The notes: generated from the sequence alone by a model not told the origin. A DNA stretch of 64,000 bases from Planctomycetota bacterium (GCA_020638835.1 JACKHV010000001.1:62001-126000); one strand, 5' to 3'; numbered from the stretch's first letter, positions 16,933-25,992 are shown. Translations and numbers: made by a program.

Positions 16933-18321
16933 TCAGGCGGGCTGCCGCGCCGCCAACTTCGCGCCCAAGAGGTGCCGCAGCGCGCCCTCGAGCTCCGGCT
17001 CGTCGAAGCGGAATCCGCACGCCGTCAGCTTGGTCGGGAGCACGCGTTGGCTCGCCAGCAGGAGCGCATCCGCGACTTCGCCGAAGGCCGCGCGCGCAGC
17101 GATGGCGGGCAGGGGCAGCACGGCGGGACGCTTCAGCACGGCGCCGAGGCGCTTGCCGAAGTCCGCGTTGCGCACCGGCTCGGGCGCGACGGCGTTGACC
17201 GGCCCTTCGAGCCGCGCGTCCCACAGGGCGCGGTGGATCGCCGCGACGGCGTCGTCGATCGCGATCCAGCTCATCCACTGCCGACCCGAACCGATCGGGC
17301 CGCCCGCGCCGGCGCGGAAGGGCGGCAACATGCGCGCGAGTGCACCGCCCGCCGGCGTCAACACGACGCCGAAGCGCAGCTGCACGCGTCGCACGCCGGG
17401 GATGCCCTCGCTCGCGCGTTCCCACTGTTCGCAGACGTCCGCGAGGAAGTCGGAGCCGTGCGAACTCGTCTCGGTCAATTCCTCGTCTCCGCGGTCGCCG
17501 TAGATTCCGACGGCGGAGGCCTGCACGAGCGTCTTCGGCCCGTCCTTGCAGAGCCCGATCTCACGCGCGATCAAGCTCGTGCCTTGCACGCGGCTGTCCA
17601 GGATGCGCCGCTTGCGTTCCTCGCTCCAGCGCGGCTCGCCGACGTTCTCGCCCGCGAGGTGCACGACCGCGTCGACGCCCTTCAGCGCGCGTCGGTCGAA
17701 CTCGCCGCGCGCGGGGTTCCAGCGGAACTCGCCCGCCTTGCGCGGATCGGAGCGCACCATGCGCCGCACTTCGTGTCCGCCCGACTCGAGGAAGGCGCAC
17801 AGCGCCGTGCCGACGAGTCCGGTGCTGCCGGTCACGAGCACCTTCAGCCGCACGTCGCCCGCCTCCGCGTGCCGGCGCAAGTCGCGCGCCGTGATGCGGT
17901 GGCGATAGGCGAACAAGCGGTCGATCTCCTTGCCGACGTAGCCGCCGGCCACCGCGCGACCGAGGCCTCCCGCGGGGATCGCGTACTCGACCGTGTCGCG
18001 CAAGCGCGACGCACCGTCACCCCGCGCTTCCATGCCGTGGTGGTGTTCCCACTTCGCGAAGGGACCCGACAGCTGCACGTCGCGGAAACCCGCGCCCGGT
18101 TCGACCTCCTTGATCTCCGCGACCCAACGCTTCGAGAAGGGGCCGATCGCCATCTCGAGTTCCTGACGCTCACCGCGCTCGATCTCGGCCGTCGGCCCGA
18201 TCAAGCGCACTTTCTCCCACGGCGGAAGCAGGCGCTGGAACGCGCCGGGGCGCGCGTGCCACGCGAAGAGTTCGTCGGCGGAGACGGGGCAGTCGAGCGT
18301 GCGTTCGTAGGTGGTCGTCAT
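16933..18321 (-). CDS. SRPBCC domain fused to TIGR01777-type NAD-dependent epimerase
   Basis: The protein has 462 residues. Residues 1-150 (YERTLDCPVSADELFAWHARPGAF and onward) form a START/SRPBCC lipid-binding domain as in coenzyme-Q-binding proteins. From about residue 160, VLVTGSTGLVGTAL starts a Rossmann domain of the YfcH/TIGR01777 epimerase group, with GVDAVVHLAGENV, SAVGIYGDRGDEELTE and SWIAIDDAVAAI. The same fusion is found in several bacterial phyla. The substrate is unknown; the hydrophobic pocket of the first domain suggests a lipid or quinone-like ligand. Eleven bases separate it from the upstream FAD oxidoreductase gene, so they probably form an operon. Confidence 0.88.
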   Translation of the reverse strand: MTTTYERTLDCPVSADELFAWHARPGAFQRLLPPWEKVRLIGPTAEIERGERQELEMAIGPFSKRWVAEIKEVEPGAGFRDVQLSGPFAKWEHHHGMEARGDGASRLRDTVEYAIPAGGLGRAVAGGYVGKEIDRLFAYRHRITARDLRRHAEAGDVRLKVLVTGSTGLVGTALCAFLESGGHEVRRMVRSDPRKAGEFRWNPARGEFDRRALKGVDAVVHLAGENVGEPRWSEERKRRILDSRVQGTSLIAREIGLCKDGPKTLVQASAVGIYGDRGDEELTETSSHGSDFLADVCEQWERASEGIPGVRRVQLRFGVVLTPAGGALARMLPPFRAGAGGPIGSGRQWMSWIAIDDAVAAIHRALWDARLEGPVNAVAPEPVRNADFGKRLGAVLKRPAVLPLPAIAARAAFGEVADALLLASQRVLPTKLTACGFRFDEPELEGALRHLLGAKLAARQPA

Positions 18322-18332
18322 GGTTCCGGACT

Positions 18333-20024
18333 CTACGCGCTCGCGCTGCCGACGGAGGCAGCCGATCGTGAGAGTCCGACGCGCGCTCCGGACAGGGCGC
18401 GCTCCGCGGCGCGCACGCCGCAAGTGGCAGAAGCGTAGATGCTCTGCCCGGGGAACACCGTGTCGCCGACCATCCACAGGCCGGGCGCGATCGGCGGGTT
18501 CGAGAGATCCATGTACTGACGCAGGCCGACGCGCCGCGGCAGACCGCCGACCATGCCGTGCGTGCGGCCGGTGTAGCGCTCGAAGGTGCGCGGCGAGGCG
18601 GGCAGCACGCGGCGGACGCGCGCGTCGAGCTCCGGCGCGAGTTCGCGCAGGCCGCGGCGCATCTTGTCCTGCACGCCGCGCACGTACGCCCCGCGCTCGG
18701 TCGTCGCGAGCGCGCGCAGCTTCGCGATCGGGACGTGCGTCGAGACCGTCGCGGTCGCGCCGCCGCTGCGCGAGCACAGCTGTTCGTCGCGGCACCCGCT
18801 CACCGAGACGAACAAGTGGTTGCCTTCCGTCAGCAGCGCATCCGGATCCTGCACGAGCTGCAAGTGGTGCGGCGCCGCGCCGGGTTGGTCGTCGAGCTCG
18901 AGGTAGAGCATGCACGCGCCCCAGCCGGCCTGCAGCTCGCGCGTGTAGCGCTGGAGCCGCGGCGAGCGCGGCACGCCGACCGCGATCGTCGCGTCGAGCG
19001 CGGGCGGAAGCAGGTTCGCGATCACGCGCTCCGCGTGCAGGCTCTCGCCGAGCGTGTGCACCCACCAGCCGCCGTCGGCGTGTGGCTCGATGCAGCGCAC
19101 GCGCTTGCCGAAGCGCGCCTCGCCGCCATGGTCCAGGATCGCCTCGCACAGCCCGGACGCCAAGCGCCCGATGCCACCGCGCACGTGACCCGTGCCGCGC
19201 CAGTAGTAGTCGGCGGCCGCGAGCGCGAACGGCGCTTCCGCTTCGTCGGCGCCGCACTGCACCGTGATCTGGCACAGCGCGTTCAGCGCGTCCTCGAGCG
19301 GAGCGAAGCCCGACAGCCCGAAGCGCGCGAGCACGCTGGAGAGGCTCTTTCCCGCGCAGCGCAGGATCGGCGACCAAGCCGGCAAGTCCTTCGCGTGGCG
19401 CCACAACGCACCCGCGCCGAAGGGCGGCAGCGCGCCCGGTTCCTCGAGCGTCCTCCACAGCCGGTCGGCGGAGCGCTCCTGGAAGGCGAAGAAGCGTCGC
19501 AGCGCCTCACGCGGCGCGCCGGGCAGCGCGCAGAGTCGTTCGACGAAGGCGTCGCGGTCGAGTCCGACGCCGAGCTCGAGCCGCGGCGAGCGGTACTCGA
19601 CGAGCGGGTCGAGCCAGTCGACCTCGACGTCGATGCCGTGCCGCTCGATCCAGCGCCCGAAGAGCTGTTCGTCGCCGAGGCCGCTGAAGAGCGTCGCACC
19701 CGACTCGAAGCGCGAGCCCGCGTGCTCGAAGGTGCTCGCGCAGCCGCCGGGGTAGGCCTGGGCCTCCAAGACGACGACCATCGCGCCGAGCTCCGCGGCG
19801 CGCAGGCCCGCGCCGAGCCCGCCGAAGCCCGCCCCGATCACCAGCAGGTCGATGGGTCGCCCGTCGCGGCCGGCCGAGGCGGGCCGCGGCACGAGGCTTC
19901 CGGCGCGGCTGGGCACGCACACGCCCTCGGGGCGATCGGGCTGCAGGCGACGGGCGCGGCGGGCCAGCGGGCGGAGGAACTTCACGGGCGCCTCTTCGCG
20001 GCGACCCCCTGGAGCGGATTCCAC
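18333..20024 (-). CDS. Carotenoid-isomerase/phytoene-desaturase-like FAD oxidoreductase
   Basis: The protein has 563 residues from the GTG at 20024. A second GTG at 19985 (VKFLRPLARR) is an equally possible start. The dinucleotide-binding motif LVIGAGFGGLGAGLRAAELG begins near residue 60. It is followed by the substrate-binding YPGGCASTFEHAG, a typical CrtI/CrtISO feature, and a C-terminal FAD contact at GLWMVGDTVFPGQSIYA. The fold and motifs fit all-trans-retinol saturase, prolycopene isomerase or carotenoid desaturases. The coupled epimerase and the nearby MddA-like enzyme do not narrow the substrate. It is read in the same direction as the epimerase gene, 11 bases upstream of it. Confidence 0.82.
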   Translation of the reverse strand: MESAPGGRREEAPVKFLRPLARRARRLQPDRPEGVCVPSRAGSLVPRPASAGRDGRPIDLLVIGAGFGGLGAGLRAAELGAMVVVLEAQAYPGGCASTFEHAGSRFESGATLFSGLGDEQLFGRWIERHGIDVEVDWLDPLVEYRSPRLELGVGLDRDAFVERLCALPGAPREALRRFFAFQERSADRLWRTLEEPGALPPFGAGALWRHAKDLPAWSPILRCAGKSLSSVLARFGLSGFAPLEDALNALCQITVQCGADEAEAPFALAAADYYWRGTGHVRGGIGRLASGLCEAILDHGGEARFGKRVRCIEPHADGGWWVHTLGESLHAERVIANLLPPALDATIAVGVPRSPRLQRYTRELQAGWGACMLYLELDDQPGAAPHHLQLVQDPDALLTEGNHLFVSVSGCRDEQLCSRSGGATATVSTHVPIAKLRALATTERGAYVRGVQDKMRRGLRELAPELDARVRRVLPASPRTFERYTGRTHGMVGGLPRRVGLRQYMDLSNPPIAPGLWMVGDTVFPGQSIYASATCGVRAAERALSGARVGLSRSAASVGSASA

Positions 20025-20064
20025 CGAGGGCGGGAAAGACCGGGCGGGCCGCGGACACGAAGAA

Positions 20065-20101
20065 GGGCGTCGCGCGGACCCCCCTGGCCCGCGCGACGCC
20101 C
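20065..20101 (-). terminator. 13-bp hairpin downstream of methyltransferase gene
   Basis: GGGCGTCGCGCGG (20065-20077) pairs perfectly with CCGCGCGACGCCC (20089-20101) around an 11-nt loop. It follows the stop of the minus-strand MddA-like gene, so it most likely terminates that transcript before the oxidoreductase gene. Confidence 0.7.
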
Positions 20102-20120
20102 CGGTCAGAGCATTGCCAGC

Positions 20121-20906
20121 TCAGGAGCTTCGGCGGCCGAGCGGAATCAGCATCGGCACGCGGCGCTGGTAGTCGCGATAGCTTTGACCGTGTTCACCGA
20201 CCAGCGTGCGCTCCTCGACCTGCAGGCCGAAGAGGATGTAACCGGTGCACATCACGGCGAAGAACAGTTGGCCGACGCTCATCACCGGGGCCGCCCAGAA
20301 GGCGATCAGGAAGCCGGTCATCAGCGGGTGACGGACGTGCTTGTAGAAGACGCGCTCGACGAAGCGCGGGCGCTCGGCGGGGAGGCCGCGGAAGTAGCGC
20401 ACGACTTGGCGCACGCCGAAGAGGTCGAAGTGGTCGATCAGGAAGGTCGAGAGCAGCACGACGGCCCAGCCGACGAGCGCGATCCCGGTCAAGACGTGGG
20501 CGAGCGTGCCTTCGACGGCCCAGACGGTCCCGGGCATCGCGCGCCACTGCCAGACCATGCCGAGCAGGATCGCGCAGGTGATCAGCACGAAGGTCGAGCG
20601 CTCGAGCTGCGCGGGGATGATCTTCGTCCACCAACGCTTGAAGGCGGTGCGCGCCATGATCGTGTGCTGCACCGCGAAGAGCGCGAGGAAGCCGCCGTTG
20701 ACGAGCAGCGCCTCGGTCAGCGAGGCCTCGCGGCCGCCGGCGAGCGTGGTCGGCACGAACCAGCCGAGCACGAAGAACATCACGTAGAGGAAGGTGCCCA
20801 GGAAGAGGCCGTAGGTGCCGAGCCCGTAGGCGAAGCTGAAGCCGCGGCTGAGGGCGGAGGGGGAAGAGGTCATGGTTTCGGGCTGGGAGAGCGTGGCGGT
20901 CTGCAT
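20121..20906 (-). CDS. NnrU/MddA-like integral membrane methyltransferase
   Basis: The protein has 261 residues with five or six hydrophobic segments. FSFAYGLGTYGLFLGTFLYVMFFVLGW near the start and FYKHVRHPLMTGFLIAFWAAP in the second half match methanethiol S-methyltransferase (MddA) and the related NnrU and isoprenylcysteine methyltransferase families. The KHVRHP segment is the expected S-adenosylmethionine-binding RHPxY-type motif. MddA makes dimethylsulfide from methanethiol; whether this enzyme does so cannot be told from the sequence. An alternative start is the ATG 11 codons in (MTSSPSALSR). Confidence 0.78.
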   Translation of the reverse strand: MQTATLSQPETMTSSPSALSRGFSFAYGLGTYGLFLGTFLYVMFFVLGWFVPTTLAGGREASLTEALLVNGGFLALFAVQHTIMARTAFKRWWTKIIPAQLERSTFVLITCAILLGMVWQWRAMPGTVWAVEGTLAHVLTGIALVGWAVVLLSTFLIDHFDLFGVRQVVRYFRGLPAERPRFVERVFYKHVRHPLMTGFLIAFWAAPVMSVGQLFFAVMCTGYILFGLQVEERTLVGEHGQSYRDYQRRVPMLIPLGRRSS

Positions 20907-21061
20907 GGCTGTGGTCCTCGGAAGGAAGGAAACGACGCGGCGGAGTCGAATCTCCGTCCGATCAGCGAGGCGCAGCCGGGCGGGGGAGCCTGCCAGGGAA
21001 TCCGGAGAATGTTCGCCCTGGTCGGGGAGGGGCTCCGGGGGACGAGCGCGGCCGGTCCGGG

Positions 21062-21067
21062 TAGAGT
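21062..21067 (+). promoter_or_regulatory. -10 box TAGAGT, six bases before ATG
   Basis: TAGAGT ends six bases before the ATG at 21074. With the usual 6-7 bases from the -10 to the transcript start, the mRNA would begin at the A of the start codon. Confidence 0.5.
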
Positions 21068-21073
21068 CCCGTC

Positions 21074-22270
21074 ATGACTGACGCCCCTGACGTGACTCCC
21101 GCACGTCGCCGTCGAGACGTGGTCCTCCCGCTGCTGGGGATCTTCTTCGGCTTCAGCTCGATCGCGCTCCACTTCGGTCGGCGGTCCGAGTGGGTGCGGG
21201 CCCGGTTCCAGGGTGATCCGCCCGCGACGCACTGCGGCACGCGCGCGGAGCTGGAGGCGGCGGGTTGGGAATTCCCTGCCTGGGAGCTCGATGAGTCGCT
21301 GCTCGAGGAAGTTCGCGTCTTTCCGCAGAGCGGGAAGTTCGGGCCCACTGGCGCGACCTTTCTCGCGGACGGTGAAGGAGCCGGCGAGCTCCTGCTCAGC
21401 TATCCAGGTGAATGGTGTCGCTACGACGCGAAAGGCGACCGCACTGGAACCCGTGACGTGAAGGGCTGGGGAGGCGAAGTCGAACGCTTCGAGGACGCGG
21501 ACGGTGTTGCGTATGAACTCGAGCTGCGTGGCGAGGACTCATGGGCTCGCTCGGACGAAGTCGTGTGCCGGCGAGGGGACGAGGTGCTCTGGAGACGTAG
21601 AGCACGCAAGTCGGGTTGGAAAGGCGCGGGGCCCGTGCGGATCGACAACGGCTCGCATCTCGTGCTCTGTTACGGCTTCGAAGATTGGCTCGCTCTGCAC
21701 CCGGACGGCACGGTCGCCTGGGACCGCAGCGCCGAGTTCAATCCGATGGACCACCACAGCACGCATCCTCGCTTGCCGGGTGTGTACTTGAAGGAGTACG
21801 GCGACCTCGAGTGGCGTCGCGCCGAGAGCGGCACGCGCGTCGGCTTGGAACTCGAGCTGGACGACGTGCACGCCTATGACGCGCGAGCTCTCGCGGGTCC
21901 GAACGGCGACCGGCTCGCCTTCGTCGTTGGACCGTGCGGGGATCGAGACGAACGTGGAGGAGCGCTGATCGTCGTCGACGACTCGGACACGATCCTCTGG
22001 CGCGGGATCGCCTCGACTCCGTTCATGGATCTCGAACGCATCGATTGCCGCGACGGCGAGTCGCTCTTCGTCGTCACGGCCAAGACCGGCGATCTCTTCG
22101 TCGTCGACGCCGCAGGCACCGTGTTGCACCACCGTACCTTGCCCCAGGAGCCGCGCGAAGACATCGGCGTCGCCGTCTACGACCTCGACACCGGCCCGCT
22201 CGGCCCCGATCACATCGGGATCGCCGTCACGCTGCTCGACTGGATCGCGGTCTACCGGCTGCGGCGCTGA
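21074..22270 (+). CDS. Membrane-anchored propeller-like hypothetical protein
   Basis: The protein has 398 residues. A single hydrophobic segment near residues 17-32 (VLPLLGIFFGFSSIAL) after a basic stretch anchors it with the bulk outside. The rest is a series of beta-strand pairs with Trp/Asp/Gly turns (LLLSYPGEWCRYDAKGDRTG, HLVLCYGFEDWLALHPDGTVAWD, SLFVVTAKTGDLFVVDAAGTVL). This resembles PQQ-like or arylsulfotransferase-type propellers. A DHHSTHPRLPG segment holds clustered His residues that might bind metal. The family is not identified. The next gene follows after 38 bases with its own -10 box. Confidence 0.7.
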   Translation: MTDAPDVTPARRRRDVVLPLLGIFFGFSSIALHFGRRSEWVRARFQGDPPATHCGTRAELEAAGWEFPAWELDESLLEEVRVFPQSGKFGPTGATFLADGEGAGELLLSYPGEWCRYDAKGDRTGTRDVKGWGGEVERFEDADGVAYELELRGEDSWARSDEVVCRRGDEVLWRRRARKSGWKGAGPVRIDNGSHLVLCYGFEDWLALHPDGTVAWDRSAEFNPMDHHSTHPRLPGVYLKEYGDLEWRRAESGTRVGLELELDDVHAYDARALAGPNGDRLAFVVGPCGDRDERGGALIVVDDSDTILWRGIASTPFMDLERIDCRDGESLFVVTAKTGDLFVVDAAGTVLHHRTLPQEPREDIGVAVYDLDTGPLGPDHIGIAVTLLDWIAVYRLRR

Positions 22271-22295
22271 TCGAGCGCGCGCGGCCCGTGGTCGC

Positions 22296-22301
22296 TAGAG
22301 T
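22296..22301 (+). promoter_or_regulatory. -10 box TAGAGT, seven bases before ATG
   Basis: TAGAGT ends seven bases before the ATG at 22309. No Shine-Dalgarno is present, again as in a leaderless transcript. Confidence 0.5.
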
Positions 22302-22308
22302 GACGTCC

Positions 22309-23802
22309 ATGTCGGACGCCACGACTCCCGCGCCGTCACGGCGCTGGTTCGCGATCGCGCTCGGGCCGCTCTTGTTCCTGGCGGTCGAGCTGTTCTTCCG
22401 GCCCGACCTGCCGCCGGAGCTGGTCGCGGAGGGCGCGTCGGCGGTGCTCGTGCGGCACGCGCTCGCGGCGACCTTGTGGATCGCGGCGTGGTGGTTCACC
22501 GAAGCGCTTCCGATCCCGGCGACCTCCCTGTTGCCGCTCGCGCTGTTCCCCTTGCTCGGGCTGGGGGACGCGAAGACGGTCTCGCGGCAGTACGGGCACG
22601 AGCTCGTGTTCTTGTTCCTCGGCGGCTTGCTGCTCGCCGTCGCGATGGAGCGCACCGGACTGCACCAACGCGTCGCGCTGCGCATCATCCGCGTGTTCGG
22701 CAGCGGGCGGCGCGCGCTCGTGCTCGGCTTCATGGTCGCGACGGCGACGATGAGCATGTGGATCTCGAACACGGCGACGGCGGTGATGCTGTTGCCGGTC
22801 GCGCTCGCCGTGCTCTCGTCGGTGCAGGGCGAGGACGAGCGCGGCGTCGACCAGGCCTTCCCCGTCGCTCTGCTGCTCGGCATCGCCTTCGCCGCGAACA
22901 TCGGCGGGCTCGGGACGCCGATCGGTTCGCCGCCGAACCTGATCTTCCAGAGCGTCTACAAGGCGAAGACGGGCGTCGAGGTCAGCTTCCTCGAGTGGAT
23001 GGGCTACGGCGTCCCGCTCGTCGCGTTTCTGTTGCCCGCGACCTGGCTGTACCTCGTGCGCGGCTTCGAGCGCGGACGCGAGCAGCAGGTCGAGCTGCCG
23101 CGGCTCGGCGCGCTGACCCGCGACCAGCTGTGGGTGATGGTCGTCTTCTTCTGCGCCGCGGGCCTGTGGATCACGCGGGGCGACTTCGGCGAGCTGCACG
23201 GCTGGGGCAGCCGCCTGGCGCGGCACGGCGTCGACGTGAAGGACTCGACCGTCGCGATCGCGGCGTCGCTCGTGCTGTTCATCGCGCCGGCGAAGGAAGG
23301 CGGGCGCATCCTCGACTGGTCCGTCGCGCCGCGCCTGCCGTGGGGGGTGTTGATCCTGCTCGGCGCGGGCTTCGCCATCTCGAGCGCCTTCGACGTGTCG
23401 GGCTTGACGCTCTGGGTCGGCTTGCAGATCGAGGGTTTCGGCCGCCTCGCGTGGAACGACACCGCGCTGCTGCTGGCGTTGCTGTCCGCCGTCGTAGCGG
23501 TCTCGATCGTCGTGACCGAGTTCGCCAGCAACACGGCGAGCGCGAACATCCTGCTCCCCGTTCTCTTCGGCGTCTCCGTCGCCCTCGGTCCGGACCGCTT
23601 CCCGCCGGACCTCTTGATGATCTCGAGCGCCCTCGCCTGCACCACGGGCTTCGCGATGCCCGCGGGCACCCCGCCGAACGCGATCGTCTTCGGCACGGAA
23701 CGCATCTCGATCGGGCGCTTCGTGCGCGTCGGCCTGATCATCGACCTCTTCGCGCTGCTGATGATCGTCGCGATGATGATGGTGCGGCGCGGCCTGGGCT
23801 GA
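22309..23802 (+). CDS. SLC13/DASS-family sodium:dicarboxylate symporter
   Basis: The protein has 497 residues with about eleven membrane segments. Both DASS signature SNT loops are visible: MWISNTATAVMLLPVA in the first half and VTEFASNTASANILLPVL in the second. Conserved GTPIGSPPN and GMPAGTPPN-like loops (FAMPAGTPPNAIVFG) also occur. The family imports succinate, malate, citrate or sulfate with Na+. The ATG at 22309 is chosen over longer frames because it starts right after a -10 box and gives the normal family length. No regulator or enzyme gene is linked to it. Confidence 0.92.
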   Translation: MSDATTPAPSRRWFAIALGPLLFLAVELFFRPDLPPELVAEGASAVLVRHALAATLWIAAWWFTEALPIPATSLLPLALFPLLGLGDAKTVSRQYGHELVFLFLGGLLLAVAMERTGLHQRVALRIIRVFGSGRRALVLGFMVATATMSMWISNTATAVMLLPVALAVLSSVQGEDERGVDQAFPVALLLGIAFAANIGGLGTPIGSPPNLIFQSVYKAKTGVEVSFLEWMGYGVPLVAFLLPATWLYLVRGFERGREQQVELPRLGALTRDQLWVMVVFFCAAGLWITRGDFGELHGWGSRLARHGVDVKDSTVAIAASLVLFIAPAKEGGRILDWSVAPRLPWGVLILLGAGFAISSAFDVSGLTLWVGLQIEGFGRLAWNDTALLLALLSAVVAVSIVVTEFASNTASANILLPVLFGVSVALGPDRFPPDLLMISSALACTTGFAMPAGTPPNAIVFGTERISIGRFVRVGLIIDLFALLMIVAMMMVRRGLG

Positions 23803-23879
23803 GGCGGATCGCGCTCGGCACGGGCTCCGAGTACCGCCGTCGGGCCTCCAGGACGCCTCTTGCTCTGCCGAAAGCGTGC

Positions 23880-23916
23880 TAGACTCCTCCGGCCTCCAGT
23901 TCACGTGAGGTCACGT
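23880..23916 (+). promoter_or_regulatory. Promoter and tandem TCACGT boxes before the seleno-ABC operon
   Basis: TAGACT at 23880-23885 is a likely -10 box. Downstream of it, TCACGT occurs twice with exact 10-bp spacing (23901-23906 and 23911-23916), so both boxes face the same side of the helix. Their position, just after the probable transcript start, suits a repressor operator. Confidence 0.4.
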
Positions 23917-23939
23917 CCGATCCTCTGAGTTCCCCCGCC

Positions 23940-24101
23940 ATGTTCAAACTCTCCGTCTACTGCCGTCGCTCGCTGAGCGCCAAGTCCCCATTCGCGACCC
24001 GCCACGGGGAGTCCCTTCGTGTCCCGAACGAACCCACACGTCTCGCCGCCTCCGGACGCCACGCGCGGGTTTCTTCGTGCCTCGCGGGAGGGCTCGCATG
24101 A
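23940..24101 (+). CDS. Possible 53-aa leader peptide overlapping the ABC operon
   Basis: The ATG at 23940 opens a 53-residue frame starting MFKLSVYCRRSLSAK. Its TGA overlaps the ATG of the binding-protein gene by four bases (ATGA), the arrangement of translational coupling. It is rich in Arg and Ser, has two Cys, and matches no family that I recognise. It could be a regulatory leader peptide whose translation controls the operon, or a chance frame. The exact overlap is the main argument for a real function. Confidence 0.35.
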   Translation: MFKLSVYCRRSLSAKSPFATRHGESLRVPNEPTRLAASGRHARVSSCLAGGLA

Positions 24102-25171
24102 AGCGCAAGGTCTTCCTCGGAGCGATCCTCTGGACGCTCTTGATCACGGTCGTGCACGTCTCGCTGAACGTCGGCTGGACGCAGCTGGGCAAGCAGGTCG
24201 AGGTGCTCACCGGGCAGCGCCGGCAGGAGCTGATCGTCGGCTTCCTGCCGGTGACATGACACCTCACTTGCCCCGTCACCAGTTGGGTGACCGAACACTC
24301 CGAGGAAGGCACCTTCTTCCGCTCGCGCAAGTTCACGGACTGGCCGACGGTCAAGGAAGCGTTGATCGCGAAGGAGATCGGCGGGGTGTTCATCCTCGCT
24401 CCGATGGCGATGCAGCTCGTCGCTGACGGCATCCCGATCAAGGTCGTCTACCTGGGACATCGCGACGGCACCGCGATCGTCGTCGGGAAGGACTCGAACA
24501 TCCACGAGTTCAAGGACCTCGCCGGCAAGGTCGTCGCCATCCCGTCGCGCTACGCGAACCAGAACGTGTTGATGCACAAGATGATGCGCGAGAACGGGAT
24601 GGACGAGGACTCGATCGAGCTGCGCGAGCTGCCGCCCCCGGAACACCCGATCGCGCTGCAGTCGGGTTCGATCGACGGCTACATCGTCGGTGAACCTTTC
24701 GCCGCGAAGGCCGAGCTCGACGGCTACGGCCGCGTGCTCTACCAGACGAAGGACATCTGGAAGGACTTCATCTCGTGCGTGCTCGTCGTGCGCGACGACC
24801 TGATCGAGAGCGACCGCGAGCTGGTGCAGGAACTCGTCTCGGGCATCGCCAAGTCCGGCATGTGGCTGGACCAGGACCCGGCGCACCGCATGGACGCCGC
24901 CGAGGTCACGGCGAAGAACTACTACTTCCAGTCGCCCGAACTGCTCAAGTACGTGCTGTCGAAGCCCGTCGACCGCGTGAAGTACACGCGCCTCACGCCG
25001 CTGCGCGACGACTTCAACGAGATCATGGAACTCGCCTACGAGATCGGCGTGCTCTCGCGGCGCGTCGAGTTCGAGGAATACGCGGACGACTCGTTCGCGA
25101 TGGCCGCGTCCAAGGAACCATGGGCGTTGGATCTGCTGCCGCGTGACGAGGACAGGAAGGTGAACCAGTGA
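24098..25171 (+). CDS. ABC transporter substrate-binding selenoprotein (in-frame TGA, Sec54)
   Basis: Read through the TGA at 24257-24259, this frame gives 357 residues. The start is the ATG preceded by GGGAGGG five bases upstream, and a hydrophobic signal or anchor covers residues 5-22. Both sides of the TGA belong to one NitT/TauT-type periplasmic binding protein: RQELIVGFLPVT lies before it and HLTCPVTSWV after it, then the solute-binding fold (GGVFILAPMAMQLVADG, NVLMHKMMRENG, GEPFAAKAELDG). The TGA and the Cys four residues on form U-x-x-x-C. A hairpin 15 bases after the TGA fits a bacterial SECIS. It overlaps the permease gene by four bases. I recall an NCBI family called SaoB, an ABC binding (seleno)protein; membership is untested. 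The two-gene alternative leaves a 53-residue stub. Confidence 0.85.
24257..24291 (+). promoter_or_regulatory. Sec codon TGA and SECIS-like hairpin of the ABC binding protein
   Basis: TGA is at 24257-24259. After 15 bases, GTCACC (24275-24280) pairs perfectly with GGTGAC (24286-24291) around the loop AGTTG. The UGA-to-loop distance is 21 bases, and a G lies in the first two loop positions, as required for SelB binding in bacteria. Confidence 0.75.
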
Positions 25172-25992
25172 TCGTCTCGATCCTCGCGCTCGTCGCCTCG
25201 GCGGCGGTGCTCTTCTACGCAAAGCGCATGTCCGCGCACGTACAGGAGTGGGCTCTCCCTGTCTGCGTCGCGGCCGGACTGATCGCGCTCTGGGACATCG
25301 CGTGCATCGTGAGCGGTTCGGAGGTCTTCCCGTCGCCGCTCGACACGGTCTACGCCTTCCGCGAGCTGATCGAGAGCCAGCGCCTGTGGGGCGATGTCGC
25401 CGCCAGCCTGTTCCGCGTCACTTGGGGCTTCCTGCTCGCGGCCGGCATCGGCATCCCGCTCGGGCTGGTGGTCGGTTGGTCGACGCGCACCTTCCGCGCG
25501 CTGAATCCGATCATCCAAGGCTTGCGACCGATCTCGCCGATCGCGTGGATCCCGATCGCGATCCTGTGGTTCGGCATCGGTGACGGCGCCGGCGTGTTCC
25601 TGATCTTCCTCTCGTCCTTCTTCCCGATCACGGTGGGGACGATGGCGGCGGTGCGGAACATCTCGCTCGTGCACCAGCGCTCCGCGCTGAACTTCGGCGT
25701 GCGTCGCTTCGAACTCTTCCGGCGCGTCGTGCTTCCCGCGGCGCTCCCGCAGATCATCACCAGCTTGCGCATCGCGCTCGGCGTCGCGTGGCTCGTCATC
25801 GTGGCGGCCGAGATGGTCGGCATGGACACCGGACTCGGCTACTTGATCAACGACGCGCGCAACGCCGGCAGCCGCTACGACCTCGTCGTGGCGACCATGA
25901 TCTTGATCGGGTTGATCGGCATCCTGCTCGACTTCCTGATCCGACGTCTCGAGGTCTTCGACGAAGTGCGCTGGGGGTACACGCAGCGATGA
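25168..25992 (+). CDS. ABC transporter permease, NitT/TauT type
   Basis: The protein has 274 residues. The GTG at 25168 overlaps the stop of the binding-protein gene (GTGA), and the frame ends with an ATGA overlap on the ATPase gene. It has about seven hydrophobic segments. The cytoplasmic EAA-like loop that contacts the ATPase is seen in RSALNFGVRRFELFRRVVLPAALPQIITSLRIALG. The first 40 residues contain an extra hydrophobic segment before the core, as in SsuC/TauC relatives. It forms the membrane channel for the substrate delivered by the Sec-containing binding protein. Confidence 0.92.
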   Translation: MIVSILALVASAAVLFYAKRMSAHVQEWALPVCVAAGLIALWDIACIVSGSEVFPSPLDTVYAFRELIESQRLWGDVAASLFRVTWGFLLAAGIGIPLGLVVGWSTRTFRALNPIIQGLRPISPIAWIPIAILWFGIGDGAGVFLIFLSSFFPITVGTMAAVRNISLVHQRSALNFGVRRFELFRRVVLPAALPQIITSLRIALGVAWLVIVAAEMVGMDTGLGYLINDARNAGSRYDLVVATMILIGLIGILLDFLIRRLEVFDEVRWGYTQR

